From the NCBI GenBank assembly GCA_910575795.1, contig CAJTGE010000028.1, positions 1 to 64,000 of the forward strand: 64,000 nucleotides of DNA, read 5' to 3'. The stretch is from Clostridiaceae bacterium (GTDB lineage Bacteria; Bacillota; Clostridia; Lachnospirales; Lachnospiraceae). A program made the translations under genes and the position numbers. Each line of letters begins with the position of its first letter. Positions within the stretch are counted from its first letter, which is position 1. Of the stretch, positions 34,688 through 43,053 are shown one piece after another. The notes beneath the pieces were generated by a model that searched no databases, had not been told where the DNA came from, and saw only the letters and a program-made list of their open reading frames with translations.

Positions 34688-35281
34688 TTATATCCGGCCA
34701 TTGGCAATCCGGTCGATCGCCTCCGGGAGAATCACCCATTCAGCTTCCTCCATCACGCGCCTCTGAAGGCTTTCCGGCGTGTCGTCCTGCCGCACCTCCA
34801 CGGCCTTCTGCAGTAAAATCGGACCGGTGTCCGTCCCTTCGTCCACATAGTGGACCGTAGCGCCCGTCAGCTTGACGCCCCGCGCCAGGGCCGCCTCGTG
34901 AACCTTTAACCCGTAATAACCCACGCCGCAGAAGGACGGGATCAGGGACGGATGGATGTTAATGATCCGGTTTCTGTATGTTTCGATCATTGGCGCCGGA
35001 ATCTTTACCAGGAATCCGGCCAGCACGACCAGATCCGGCCGGCATGCGTCCACGGTCTGCAAGAGCGCCTCGTTAAACGCCTCCCGGCTCTCATACGCCG
35101 CCGGGCTCACGATAAAGGCCGGGATACCGTGCCGCCTGGCCCGCTCCACGGCGTACGCGCCTGCATTATTGCAGATCACAGCCGTCACCTGCGCGTTCGT
35201 TATGGCCCCGTCCCGGATCGCGTCCAGGATCGCCTGGAGGTTCGTACCGCCTCCGGACGCCATCACTGCCACTCTCAGCAT
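34688..35281 (-). CDS. purN: Phosphoribosylglycinamide formyltransferase (197 aa)
   Basis: N-terminal [16 protein letters not shown] (substrate loop near residue 10), [10 protein letters not shown], the catalytic [11 protein letters not shown] (Asn-x-His) near residue 108 and [15 protein letters not shown] with the active-site aspartate. It transfers a formyl group from 10-formyl-THF to GAR. It overlaps the end of purM by seven bases. Confidence 0.97.
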   Translation of the reverse strand: MLRVAVMASGGGTNLQAILDAIRDGAITNAQVTAVICNNAGAYAVERARRHGIPAFIVSPAAYESREAFNEALLQTVDACRPDLVVLAGFLVKIPAPMIETYRNRIINIHPSLIPSFCGVGYYGLKVHEAALARGVKLTGATVHYVDEGTDTGPILLQKAVEVRQDDTPESLQRRVMEEAEWVILPEAIDRIANGRI

Positions 35282-36306
35282 AGGGTCACTCCCTTTTCTC
35301 CTGCCTCCACATAACCGATGATATACGGAACCTCGCCGGCCGCGCGCATGGCCTCCATCGCCTTATCCGCGTCCTGCGGCGCAACGGCTGTCACCATGCC
35401 GATTCCCATGTTAAATGTATTGTACATCATCTGCTCCTCGATCCCTCCCTTTTCGGCCAGAAGCCGGAAAATGGCCGGAATCTCATAGCTGCTCTTTTTA
35501 ATCACGGCATGCGTGCCCTCCCGCAGCATGCGCGGTACATTCTCATAAAAACCGCCGCCTGTGATATGGCTGCACGCCTTGACCGTCACGCCGGCCTCCT
35601 TCACGGCTCTCAGGGCCTTTACATATATCTTGGTCGGGACAAGCAGCGCCTCGCCCAGCGTCCCGCCCAGCGCGTCATACCAGGTATGCAGGCCCTCCCT
35701 TGTCATCTCCTTTTCAAACACCTTGCGCACCAGCGAAAAACCGTTGCTGTGTACGCCGGAGGACGCCATGCCGATCAGCGTATCGCCCGGGGTTAAGGCG
35801 TCCCCGCTGATCAGATCCTTTTTGTCCGCCGCTCCCACGGCAAAGCCCGCCAGATCGTACTCATCCACCGGGTAAAAGCCCGGCATCTCGGCCGTCTCGC
35901 CGCCGATCAGGGCCGCCCCTGCCTGCCTACAGCCCTCTGCCACGCCGCTCACAATCGCGGCTATCTTCTCCGGCACATTTTTTCCGCATGCAATATAGTC
36001 CAGGAAAAATAAGGGCTCTCCGCCCGCGCACGCCACATCGTTCACACACATGGCCACGCAGTCAATCCCCACCGTGTCATGCTTATCCATCAGAAAGGCG
36101 AGCTTGAGCTTTGTTCCCACTCCGTCCGTCCCGGACAGAAGAACCGGCTCCTCCATGCCCTTAAGCGCCGCCGCGCTGAACGCCCCTGAAAAGCCGCCCA
36201 GTCCGCCCATCACCTCCGGACGCATCGTTTTCTTCACATGCTCCTTCATCAGCTCTACAGAGCGGTATCCGGCTTCAATATCTACTCCAGCATTCCTGTA
36301 ATCCAT
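35275..36306 (-). CDS. purM: Phosphoribosylformylglycinamidine cyclo-ligase (343 aa)
   Basis: AIR synthase starting [20 protein letters not shown], with [32 protein letters not shown] (phosphate-binding Asp) and [11 protein letters not shown], plus [14 protein letters not shown] in the C-terminal half. ATG 36306 follows TTGGAGG. It makes AIR from FGAM. It comes 58 bases after purE, in the order typical of Clostridia. Confidence 0.97.
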   Translation of the reverse strand: MDYRNAGVDIEAGYRSVELMKEHVKKTMRPEVMGGLGGFSGAFSAAALKGMEEPVLLSGTDGVGTKLKLAFLMDKHDTVGIDCVAMCVNDVACAGGEPLFFLDYIACGKNVPEKIAAIVSGVAEGCRQAGAALIGGETAEMPGFYPVDEYDLAGFAVGAADKKDLISGDALTPGDTLIGMASSGVHSNGFSLVRKVFEKEMTREGLHTWYDALGGTLGEALLVPTKIYVKALRAVKEAGVTVKACSHITGGGFYENVPRMLREGTHAVIKKSSYEIPAIFRLLAEKGGIEEQMMYNTFNMGIGMVTAVAPQDADKAMEAMRAAGEVPYIIGYVEAGEKGVTLC

Positions 36307-36364
36307 CCCTGTCCTCCAAATATGTACAGTCCGCAACCGTTACAGTCCGTTTTCTGTACCCTGC

Positions 36365-36880
36365 TTATTTCATCTGTGCCGTATATTCTTTATATCCGAT
36401 CCGCGCAAGCGTCTCGTCCTTGCCCGCCACCTCATTCTTCATCTCTTCCGAATAGGCCTTCAGCTTTGCCAGAATCTCCGCATCCGAGACGGCCAGGATC
36501 TTCGCGGCCAGGATGCCGGCGTTCTTTCCTCCGTTGATAGCCACGGTCGCCACCGGAATGCCTGACGGCATCTGCACAATCGAATAAAGGGAATCCACCC
36601 CGCCTAAATCCGAGGTTTTCATCGGAACCCCGATCACCGGCATCGGGAACAGCGCCGCACACATGCCCGGGAGATGGGCGGCCTTTCCGGCCCCGGCTAT
36701 GATCACCTGAAAGCCCTTAGCCTCTGCGCTCTTTGCATATTCAAAGAAAATATCCGGCTCCCGGTGCGCCGAGATGACTCTCATCTCAAACTCAATCCCC
36801 ATCTTCTCCAGAAAATCCGCGGCCTGAGCCATCACCGGCATATCTGAGTCGCTTCCCATTACAATTCCTACCTTTGCCAT
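36365..36880 (-). CDS. purE: N5-CAIR mutase (171 aa)
   Basis: Class I PurE: MGSDSDMPVM at residues ~8-17, VISAHREPD, IIAGAGKAAHLPGM and GVPMKTSDLGGVDSL. It rearranges N5-CAIR to CAIR. It is the first gene of the purEMND operon, and AAAGGAGAGAAAACG precedes its start. The usual partner PurK is not in the window. Confidence 0.96.
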   Translation of the reverse strand: MAKVGIVMGSDSDMPVMAQAADFLEKMGIEFEMRVISAHREPDIFFEYAKSAEAKGFQVIIAGAGKAAHLPGMCAALFPMPVIGVPMKTSDLGGVDSLYSIVQMPSGIPVATVAINGGKNAGILAAKILAVSDAEILAKLKAYSEEMKNEVAGKDETLARIGYKEYTAQMK

Positions 36881-36939
36881 CGTTTTCTCTCCTTTTTCGG
36901 TTGTTTTTCGGTTCTGTCACGGACAATCAATCCGTGTGG

Positions 36940-36968
36940 ATTATACTAGCTTTTTGGCGGCAAGTCAA
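36940..36968 (-). promoter_or_regulatory. Promoter of purEMND
   Basis: TTGACT (36968-36963), 17-base spacer, TATAAT (36945-36940) on the minus strand. No purine riboswitch is evident in the ~55-base leader. The rest of 36969-37102 is intergenic. Confidence 0.85.
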
Positions 36969-37102
36969 TAGAAAAGCCTTGAATCCGAAAACCGGGTTCC
37001 CCTTCTGCGGCGCTGTTCAGACGGGAGGCTTTCCGCCCTCCTGCTGCGCTTCTATTATGCTCCGCACTGCGCAGGGCAGAACCCGCTGCTGTGCACAGAC
37101 CA

Positions 37103-38977
37103 TTATTGTATAATGTCCATCAATTTACCCGCAATATCCGCCATATGAGACGACGCCTTTTGTGTATCCTGCGAAATCCGCACATTTTCTTCCACAACGC
37201 CGGAAATCCGCTCAATCTGTCCCACTGCGCTGGCCACAATATCCACATTCCGGCTGACCATATCCGCGATCTGTTCCACATTTTGGTTCGCCTTTCCGAC
37301 ATTTTCAGAAACAATGCCAAACGCCTCGGCCGTCTGATCCGTAATAAGCTTTCCCTCTTCTGCAGCCCTGATCGAATTTGTGATCAGTTCATTCGTTTCC
37401 TTTGCAGCCTGCGAGCTTCTGGCGGCAAGCTCCCCTACCTGGGCCGCCACGACCGTAAAGCCTTTTCCCATCTCGCCGGCCCTGGCCGCCTCAATGGAAG
37501 CATTCACGGAAAGCAGTTTCGTCTGCTGTGCGATAGAGTTGATCTCATCAATAATTTTTTCAATCGCCCTTGACATATCGCTCGTTCTCTGCATCGCTTC
37601 TTTCAATAATCGGATCTGGGACCTGGTTTCCTCCATCTTTTCCGTCGTCTCCCGGGTGGCTGCCATCACCCCGTTTGATGTGTTCACGCTGTCGTTCAGC
37701 TCCTGCGTGAGCTGTTCCATGATCTGCTTTAAATCCCCGACCGCTTTCTCCTGTTCGCCCGTCCCATAATAAATGCTGTCCGCATTTTTCTGGTTCTTAC
37801 CTGATACCTGATTCAGATCAAGGCATGCGTTCTTCACATTCCGGATCATGGCGCGGTTATGCTCCACATCCTTTTCCTGCTGTTCCAGAAGCCGCCCGTT
37901 CTCCTGCATGTTCTGGCGGATACTCCCCACCATTTTATTGATGCTGTCCGAGAGCTGCATGAATTCTGCATTTCCCCGTTCATGAACAGTCATATCAAAA
38001 TTCCCGTCTGCGATCTCCTTCATGGAGCTTTTGATGCGGTTGATTCCCCGGACGATCTTTCGGTCCACCATGAGATTGATCATGAGCAGAAGCACGCCGA
38101 AAATAACCAGCATGCTGAGCGACACGACCAGCGTCTGCTCCTTGCGCGCATGGTAGTATTCGTCAGACGGCATAAAGGTTCCGATGATCCAGTCTCCATA
38201 TGCCTCTGCCACATAATAGCCCCTGACCCCATCGATCACCGCCTTCCCGTTTCCTGTAAACCCGGCGGGAAATCCGGCTTCTGTGGCCGGCGTTCCGATC
38301 AGCCCTTCGTTCCTGTGCGCTGCGATCACCCCGCTTTGCGCTTCGATGGCATAGACGTAGCCATCTGCGCCGAAATCGATATCCTTTAAAACCTCATGTA
38401 TCTCTGTCCCGGCCAGCATAGCCTCCAGAACCTCGGGGCGCACGCCTGCCTGTATAAGCCCCCCTGCATCCTTTCTCGCCACGCCGATATACTGCATGAC
38501 AACCCCCTCCGCCACATTGACCTGGGGCTCCTGCACAATCTCGATCGAAGGATCATCGACAATCACCATAAAGGCATTGGACTGTTCGCCGCTTTTCATA
38601 TCAAATCCAATATAGGCATCGATTGTACTGCCGGTGATGATCCCATTCTCATCAATGATATGCAGTTCATTCACCATCAGCCTTTCCTTAATCTCATTCA
38701 GTTTTTCAGCATCGCCATTGATCGACGGATCAATGGCAAGCATATCTGCAAAGGCCCTCGTCTTCGCCAGATTATTTTCGCCCAGATTTTCAGTAAGGCT
38801 TGCAATATTCGTTTCATTGCTCACAATCTTTGCTTTTACCATGTCCAGCTTATCCCGGCTGGAAGCCATATTCTCTTCCTGGCTGCTCACGGTCTGCAGT
38901 ACAAAAATCGTGCTGATGGTGATAATGAGCGCTGTCAGCATATAAATGAACAAACGCCTGGTAAACATTTTTTTCAT
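37103..38977 (-). CDS. Methyl-accepting chemotaxis protein (624 aa)
   Basis: Membrane helix at residues ~10-28 (IYMLTALIITISTIFVLQTV) and a Cache-like extracellular sensor (~30-260, with GYYVAEAYGDWIIGTFMP). A second helix (~275-297) is followed by HAMP (~300-350) and a long coiled coil with the signalling tip EINSIAQQTKLLSVNASIEA then ARAGEMGKGF. The protein ends with a short coiled tail and no CheR-binding pentapeptide. It would relay a small-molecule signal to CheA/CheW, none of which are in the window. ATG 38977 follows GGAAGGAAAAT; an ATG three codons later is possible. Confidence 0.92.
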   Translation of the reverse strand: MKKMFTRRLFIYMLTALIITISTIFVLQTVSSQEENMASSRDKLDMVKAKIVSNETNIASLTENLGENNLAKTRAFADMLAIDPSINGDAEKLNEIKERLMVNELHIIDENGIITGSTIDAYIGFDMKSGEQSNAFMVIVDDPSIEIVQEPQVNVAEGVVMQYIGVARKDAGGLIQAGVRPEVLEAMLAGTEIHEVLKDIDFGADGYVYAIEAQSGVIAAHRNEGLIGTPATEAGFPAGFTGNGKAVIDGVRGYYVAEAYGDWIIGTFMPSDEYYHARKEQTLVVSLSMLVIFGVLLLMINLMVDRKIVRGINRIKSSMKEIADGNFDMTVHERGNAEFMQLSDSINKMVGSIRQNMQENGRLLEQQEKDVEHNRAMIRNVKNACLDLNQVSGKNQKNADSIYYGTGEQEKAVGDLKQIMEQLTQELNDSVNTSNGVMAATRETTEKMEETRSQIRLLKEAMQRTSDMSRAIEKIIDEINSIAQQTKLLSVNASIEAARAGEMGKGFTVVAAQVGELAARSSQAAKETNELITNSIRAAEEGKLITDQTAEAFGIVSENVGKANQNVEQIADMVSRNVDIVASAVGQIERISGVVEENVRISQDTQKASSHMADIAGKLMDIIQ

Positions 38978-39308
38978 TGTATTATTTTCCTTCCCCGGTG
39001 TATGGTTGTGTTTTGTCTTTTGACTGTCTGAAATAATGCAATTACCTCCCCCAACGTCTGCTCTCCGTTCCGGCAGCTTATGCGGAAAATGTTCTCTTTT
39101 TATTAATCGTTCATCCCCCTTTCCCCTCAGGCTTTCGAGCGCGTCTAACATGCGTTCTGCCGGATGTGCGTTCCGCTTTGTGGGAAACCTGCGCCAAATG
39201 AACGCGGCGCAGAGAGCTGCGTTACGTGAATTTTGGCCAGATAGACCGCAAAGCAAGGCGTGCAGATGCATCCCAAAACAGCGGACAGCAGCATGGTCAT
39301 CGGATAGC

Positions 39309-39335
39309 ATCACGGCGATCCGCATTTATATTTTA
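39309..39335 (-). promoter_or_regulatory. Candidate sigma-D (flagellar) promoter upstream of the chemoreceptor
   Basis: On the minus strand TAAA, a 15-base spacer and GCCGTGAT, which matches the sigma-28 consensus TAAA-N15-GCCGATAT at six of eight -10 positions. It lies ~330 bases upstream of the chemoreceptor start, a long leader in which no gene was seen. Confidence 0.4.
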
Positions 39336-39396
39336 CTGGTTCAATTGTAACATCGAAGAGATGAAGCGTCAATGAATTGATCCGGATTTTGTATAA

Positions 39397-39472
39397 ATTT
39401 CCGTACATCATCAAAATTTCCATATATCAGCAATATTTCCATATATCAGCAATATTTCCATATATCATCAAA
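39397..39472 (+). repeat. Four tandem 19-bp repeats
   Basis: ATTTCCATATATCAGCAAT twice exactly (39416-39434, 39435-39453), flanked by diverged units ATTTCCGTACATCATCAAA and ATTTCCATATATCATCAAA. They are adjacent units without spacers, so not a CRISPR. They lie immediately left of repeat copy 3. Confidence 0.8.
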
Positions 39473-39479
39473 AAAAGCC

Positions 39480-39583
39480 GGGGGCAGCTTCCATATCCCA
39501 TGAACCTGCGCTCAGGGTCTTTCAAGACCCTGCCAGGCGCCAGCGCTTTCTGCTGGTTCCACATGGATATAGAAACTGCCCCA
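39480..39583 (+). repeat. Dispersed structured repeat, copy 3 (long form)
   Basis: Outer stem GGGGCAG/CTGCCCC. The second stem pairs ATATCCCATGAACC with GGTTCCACATGGATAT, and the tip is AGGGTCT/AGACCCT. The conserved GGTTCC-N3-TGGATATAGAA matches copies at 22888 and 27115. It abuts the stop codon of the 39591 gene, so it could also act as its 3' mRNA structure. Confidence 0.7.
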
Positions 39584-39590
39584 GACTATA

Positions 39591-40280
39591 TTACTCAAAC
39601 ACTACTCCAAACCGCCCGAACAGCTCCTCACACACGCCCATATTGTAGGGGCCTGTGCTTGCCAATATCTCAGCTTCCTCTTTTGTCACGGCTGTCTCTC
39701 CTTCCCGGCTTTTGATCCGCTCCCGCCAGATGCGCTCTGCAATTTCCATTCTGCGGCTGTCCATGGAACCCTGGATCCGGTAATACTCCATGGCCTCCTC
39801 AAAAGGCATCATCTGGGACGTGAGGATATCGCCTCCGTGCAGAAGCCACTCTTCCTGGGAGTCATGGGAAAAAACTGCGCCGTCCTCTCCCCAGAATCCG
39901 GCGGTCACAAAGGGCAGCTCCCTGTCGCCTGCCTCAAACAGTATGGACAGGGCCTCAGCCATCTCCCGCGTTTCCTCCGGCGCGCCCGCGTAGTGGAACG
40001 CCGCGTACTCGTCGGAGACAACCAGCTCGCTCCGCTCGCTGCCAAAATCGCGGAACATCCCCAGAATCAGGTTATGGTTTTCGTCAAACACAAGCGCTCC
40101 CTGCGCCCCGCCGCTGCCGCGCGTCACATAGATACCGCCGGACCACTCATGCTCTGTCAGGATAAACGGATACTCCGGAAGCATCACCGCATTCACGCAC
40201 GATGCCAGGATACATCCCTCCCACAGCGCCGGCCCATTGATGGAAAACCGGCTTATGGGCCTGTCTTCAAAATCGCTCAT
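39591..40280 (-). CDS. Unknown soluble protein at the end of the injection-system operon (229 aa)
   Basis: I do not recognise a family. The protein is acidic and has no signal peptide or membrane helix. Its N-terminal half (SINGPALWEGCILASCVNAV and GIYVTRGSGGAQGALVFD) looks like a SMI1/immunity-type or Imm fold, and the C-terminus is helical and Glu-rich. ATG 40280 follows AGGAGGAGCCA. Its place behind the effector-like genes makes an immunity role plausible, but this is inference only. The 216-bp gap to the next gene (40281-40496) shows nothing. Confidence 0.5.
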   Translation of the reverse strand: MSDFEDRPISRFSINGPALWEGCILASCVNAVMLPEYPFILTEHEWSGGIYVTRGSGGAQGALVFDENHNLILGMFRDFGSERSELVVSDEYAAFHYAGAPEETREMAEALSILFEAGDRELPFVTAGFWGEDGAVFSHDSQEEWLLHGGDILTSQMMPFEEAMEYYRIQGSMDSRRMEIAERIWRERIKSREGETAVTKEEAEILASTGPYNMGVCEELFGRFGVVFE

Positions 40281-40496
40281 TGGCTCCTCCTTTTTGATTA
40301 CAATTAAGTTTATCATCACAAGTGCCGCAGAGCTCAGCAGGCAGCTTGACCGTTCCTTTAGCCAGATAATAATCTATGCGATCATAATAATCAACCGTCC
40401 ACATTATATCTGGAAGCCAACCGCCGTAAGGAACCCGTTCTCCCGGCGGAAATTTAATATTATTTTTCCTTTCCTTTCACACCTGCGGTCTTGTTT

Positions 40497-40955
40497 TCAA
40501 CCGGCATCCGCCTCTGCCTCTACTGTCTCTATCCTCTCAAGCTCCATATTTACATAACCGCGCCTCAGAAGACTTTCCGCCAGAGGCAGATTCACCACAT
40601 ACGATACCTTTTTATAATTGGGAACCATGAAAATGGGCGTCAGTCCCATCGGCCGCACCGCGCAGACCGATCCGTCCGGCGAAAACTGCGCCTCCTCCGG
40701 CGGCTGCTCCTTTGGATGGAACATCCAAAACCGGGGTTCTCCCGTCTCCTCTTCCACGCATGGGATAAATTCCATGTCCGGCAGGTACTGTTCCAAAAGT
40801 TCCTTAAAACGGTTGCTGATTAGCGGGCGGGGCCGCATCGTAAAATCCGGCGCGTCCCCTTTTTTCGTAACTCGAAAGACCATGACTTCCTTATCATGGT
40901 TCACTTGCCGGATCGCCTGTCCTCCCTGATACGGCTTCATTAAAAAGTATTCCAT
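40497..40955 (-). CDS. Small putative immunity protein (152 aa)
   Basis: Soluble, starting MEYFLMKPYQGGQAIRQVNH, with a Pro/Glu-rich middle and YVVNLPLAESLLRRGYVNME near the end. The pattern (short 'YFLMKP' opening, FK-LLEQYLPDMEFIP) resembles Imm11/DUF1629-type immunity proteins, though I am not certain. It starts inside the pentapeptide-repeat gene (16-base overlap, GGGAGAGGGCCGT site) and so is coupled to it. Confidence 0.45.
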   Translation of the reverse strand: MEYFLMKPYQGGQAIRQVNHDKEVMVFRVTKKGDAPDFTMRPRPLISNRFKELLEQYLPDMEFIPCVEEETGEPRFWMFHPKEQPPEEAQFSPDGSVCAVRPMGLTPIFMVPNYKKVSYVVNLPLAESLLRRGYVNMELERIETVEAEADAG

Positions 40956-42010
40956 ACGGCCCTCTCCCTCTGCTCATCATCCACCTCGTAATAGGTTCTA
41001 TGCGCGTCGTTAAACTGACAGCCCTCCAAATCCGCCCCAGAAAAATCAGCCGCCTCAATCCTCGTGAATGTAAAATCCGCATTTTTCAATTTACATCCTG
41101 CAAAGCTCGCCCGGTGATAGTCCGGTTTACGCCAGACGTCCTCATTCGCCCTGCACATACTGTATGCCATTGTAAAGACAGCCCCTTCAAGGTCCGATCC
41201 GTCAAATTTCGCTCCTGTCAGCCAGGCATTCTGAAAGGATGCGTTTTTAGCCGAGCTATTGCACAGCCATGCGCCGGACAATGAAGCATTCTCGAAGCAG
41301 CACCCGTCCAGCACACAGCCGGAAAAATCGCATCCAGCCAGATCAAACCCTGAAAAATCCCAGCCTGAGCAGTCATATCCCCTGTAATCCCGGTACTGGT
41401 AATCCTCCCCCGGGCCTCTCCCGAACCATTCTTTCAGCTCCCCGGGCTTCATTCTGGGCATATAGCGACGGCATATAATCCCATACCCCATATATTCACA
41501 GACCCGCACCTGAAATTCATCCGTGATAGCCGCTCCCGCCGGCTCAAACCCCATGACTGCTCTCCTCCCGGCCATGTAGGCGTAATTCCAGAACAGATCT
41601 GCCGCTGTACACATACAGATCTCCCCCATGCGCTCCGGAAGCTTTGAGCGGTATTTCTTAATAAGCCCCTCCGTCTGCTGAATCAGAGATTCATAAAACG
41701 AAAAGAGCCCGCTCCCGTCTGCCTCCCCGGCTTGGGCCTGCTTAAGATCAGCATACCAGTCCGTCCCATAAACCATAACGGGAAGACGGTAATCGCCCTT
41801 TATAAGCCTCGTGCGCAGCATCGTGATCTCCATATACTCCATCGCCGGGAAACCCTTTTCCTGCATTTGCACCACGCGCGCGCATGACTTCACAAGCGCC
41901 TCCCTAAAGGAAGCCGCCATCTCGTCCGCATGAGAAAAATACCAGTTATTCGCCGCGAAAAGCACCTCGTTTTTTATCTCAAAATACTCCTTCTGAAACT
42001 GTTCATCCAT
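40940..42010 (-). CDS. Pentapeptide-repeat protein (356 aa)
   Basis: The N-terminal ~200 residues are helical (EYFEIKNEVLFAANNWYFSH). The C-terminal third is a run of A(D/N)LxX-type pentapeptides: DCSGWDFSGFDLAGCDFSGC, then CCFENASLSGAWL and ANLK-like KNADFTFTRIEAADFSGADL. This makes a right-handed quadrilateral beta helix. Such proteins shield targets by mimicry or act as secreted adaptors or effectors. It directly follows the HNH protein in the injection-system operon, so it is a candidate cargo-linked or immunity protein. Confidence 0.8.
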   Translation of the reverse strand: MDEQFQKEYFEIKNEVLFAANNWYFSHADEMAASFREALVKSCARVVQMQEKGFPAMEYMEITMLRTRLIKGDYRLPVMVYGTDWYADLKQAQAGEADGSGLFSFYESLIQQTEGLIKKYRSKLPERMGEICMCTAADLFWNYAYMAGRRAVMGFEPAGAAITDEFQVRVCEYMGYGIICRRYMPRMKPGELKEWFGRGPGEDYQYRDYRGYDCSGWDFSGFDLAGCDFSGCVLDGCCFENASLSGAWLCNSSAKNASFQNAWLTGAKFDGSDLEGAVFTMAYSMCRANEDVWRKPDYHRASFAGCKLKNADFTFTRIEAADFSGADLEGCQFNDAHRTYYEVDDEQRERAVWNTF

Positions 42011-42095
42011 CGCCTTTTCTGTCCCCCTCTATTCCTATCCATGCCCGTTCTAACGCGTAACCGACCACATATTCTTCCGGCGTATACGCAGGCTG

Positions 42096-42995
42096 TCATG
42101 CTTCCGCCGCTTTTTTGGGGGGCGGCCATTCGCACGGATTATCCAGTTTGCAGTCACGCGCAGGATCGCATATGCCGCTGGGCTTATCCGGCAACCCTTT
42201 CACATTGTTTTCCCTGGCCAGAAAATACTCCGTACACTCATAAAGTTCATATCTTTTTTTATTCCACTTCTCATGATTAAGCACCTTCTGGCCGTCTCCC
42301 GGCGTCTCGTCTTCCTTAAGGGGACAAATACAGGGACATCCCGGCCCTTTGTCACTTTTTATCTGATTATCATAAAAGGTTATGACCATCGCATTGCAGA
42401 AACGGTTACACCCCCCTTTTGAGCGGGTACGTATATGGTCAACCGACCACATATCAGGCGTATATTCACCGCAGTACGGCAATAGTTCCTTTAACTTAAC
42501 AGAAACCTCTTCCTCAATATCCTCGTCCGGATCCTCCTTCATAACCATCCCGTTCCTTACCAGGTTTGCGCGCAGAATCATGGACTTCTGGAAATTTGTA
42601 AAATCAGCGGTGTTATGAATATTTTTAGCAAGACTACCCATGTTTCTTTGAATATACCCCTCATTGATAGCTGGAAACACCATCACTTTGCTCTTCTCCT
42701 GCGTATCAATAAGGTCGCTGAGTTCAGCATAAAACGGAAGCCTTCTTCTCTTCAAAGCCTTCTCCACCTTAGGTTTGATCTTGCTGTTGTCTATGACACA
42801 TTTCTTCTCGCTGTATGCGATACACCCCATAGCCTGACTCTTCTTCGGTCCGCTCCACACATCCACCCCATAGGGCTGCCGCATCATGCATTGTTCAAAC
42901 GTCTCACAACCGCATCCCCCGTTCGGTTTATTTCCAGACGGCTTTACAGGCGGCTTTTTTGCGGGTTTTGCTCCCTTTACTGCTTTCTGCCCCAT
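42096..42995 (-). CDS. HNH-nuclease-like putative effector (299 aa)
   Basis: A Lys/Pro-rich disordered start (GAKPAKKPPVKPSGNKP), a Cys-containing segment (CGCETFEQCM) and a helical middle precede a C-terminal nuclease-like region. That region reads MWSVDHIRTRSKGGCNRFCN then AMVITFYDNQIKSDKG. The DH...N...N arrangement plus surrounding Cys pairs (CNRFC, CPCIC) is that of a zinc-bound HNH/beta-beta-alpha-metal nuclease. It has no signal peptide, and its gene follows VgrG within 60 bases, as injected toxins often do. ATG 42995 follows TTGGAGGTGGATTGT. Confidence 0.6.
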   Translation of the reverse strand: MGQKAVKGAKPAKKPPVKPSGNKPNGGCGCETFEQCMMRQPYGVDVWSGPKKSQAMGCIAYSEKKCVIDNSKIKPKVEKALKRRRLPFYAELSDLIDTQEKSKVMVFPAINEGYIQRNMGSLAKNIHNTADFTNFQKSMILRANLVRNGMVMKEDPDEDIEEEVSVKLKELLPYCGEYTPDMWSVDHIRTRSKGGCNRFCNAMVITFYDNQIKSDKGPGCPCICPLKEDETPGDGQKVLNHEKWNKKRYELYECTEYFLARENNVKGLPDKPSGICDPARDCKLDNPCEWPPPKKAAEA

Positions 42996-43053
42996 ACAAT
43001 CCACCTCCAACTCCATTTAAACCATAACGGTTCTGAAAGCCTAAATCACAGCC

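Noticed and set aside
39397..39472. Tandem repeats considered as a CRISPR array
   Set aside because: Units are directly adjacent with no unique spacers and no cas genes are near.
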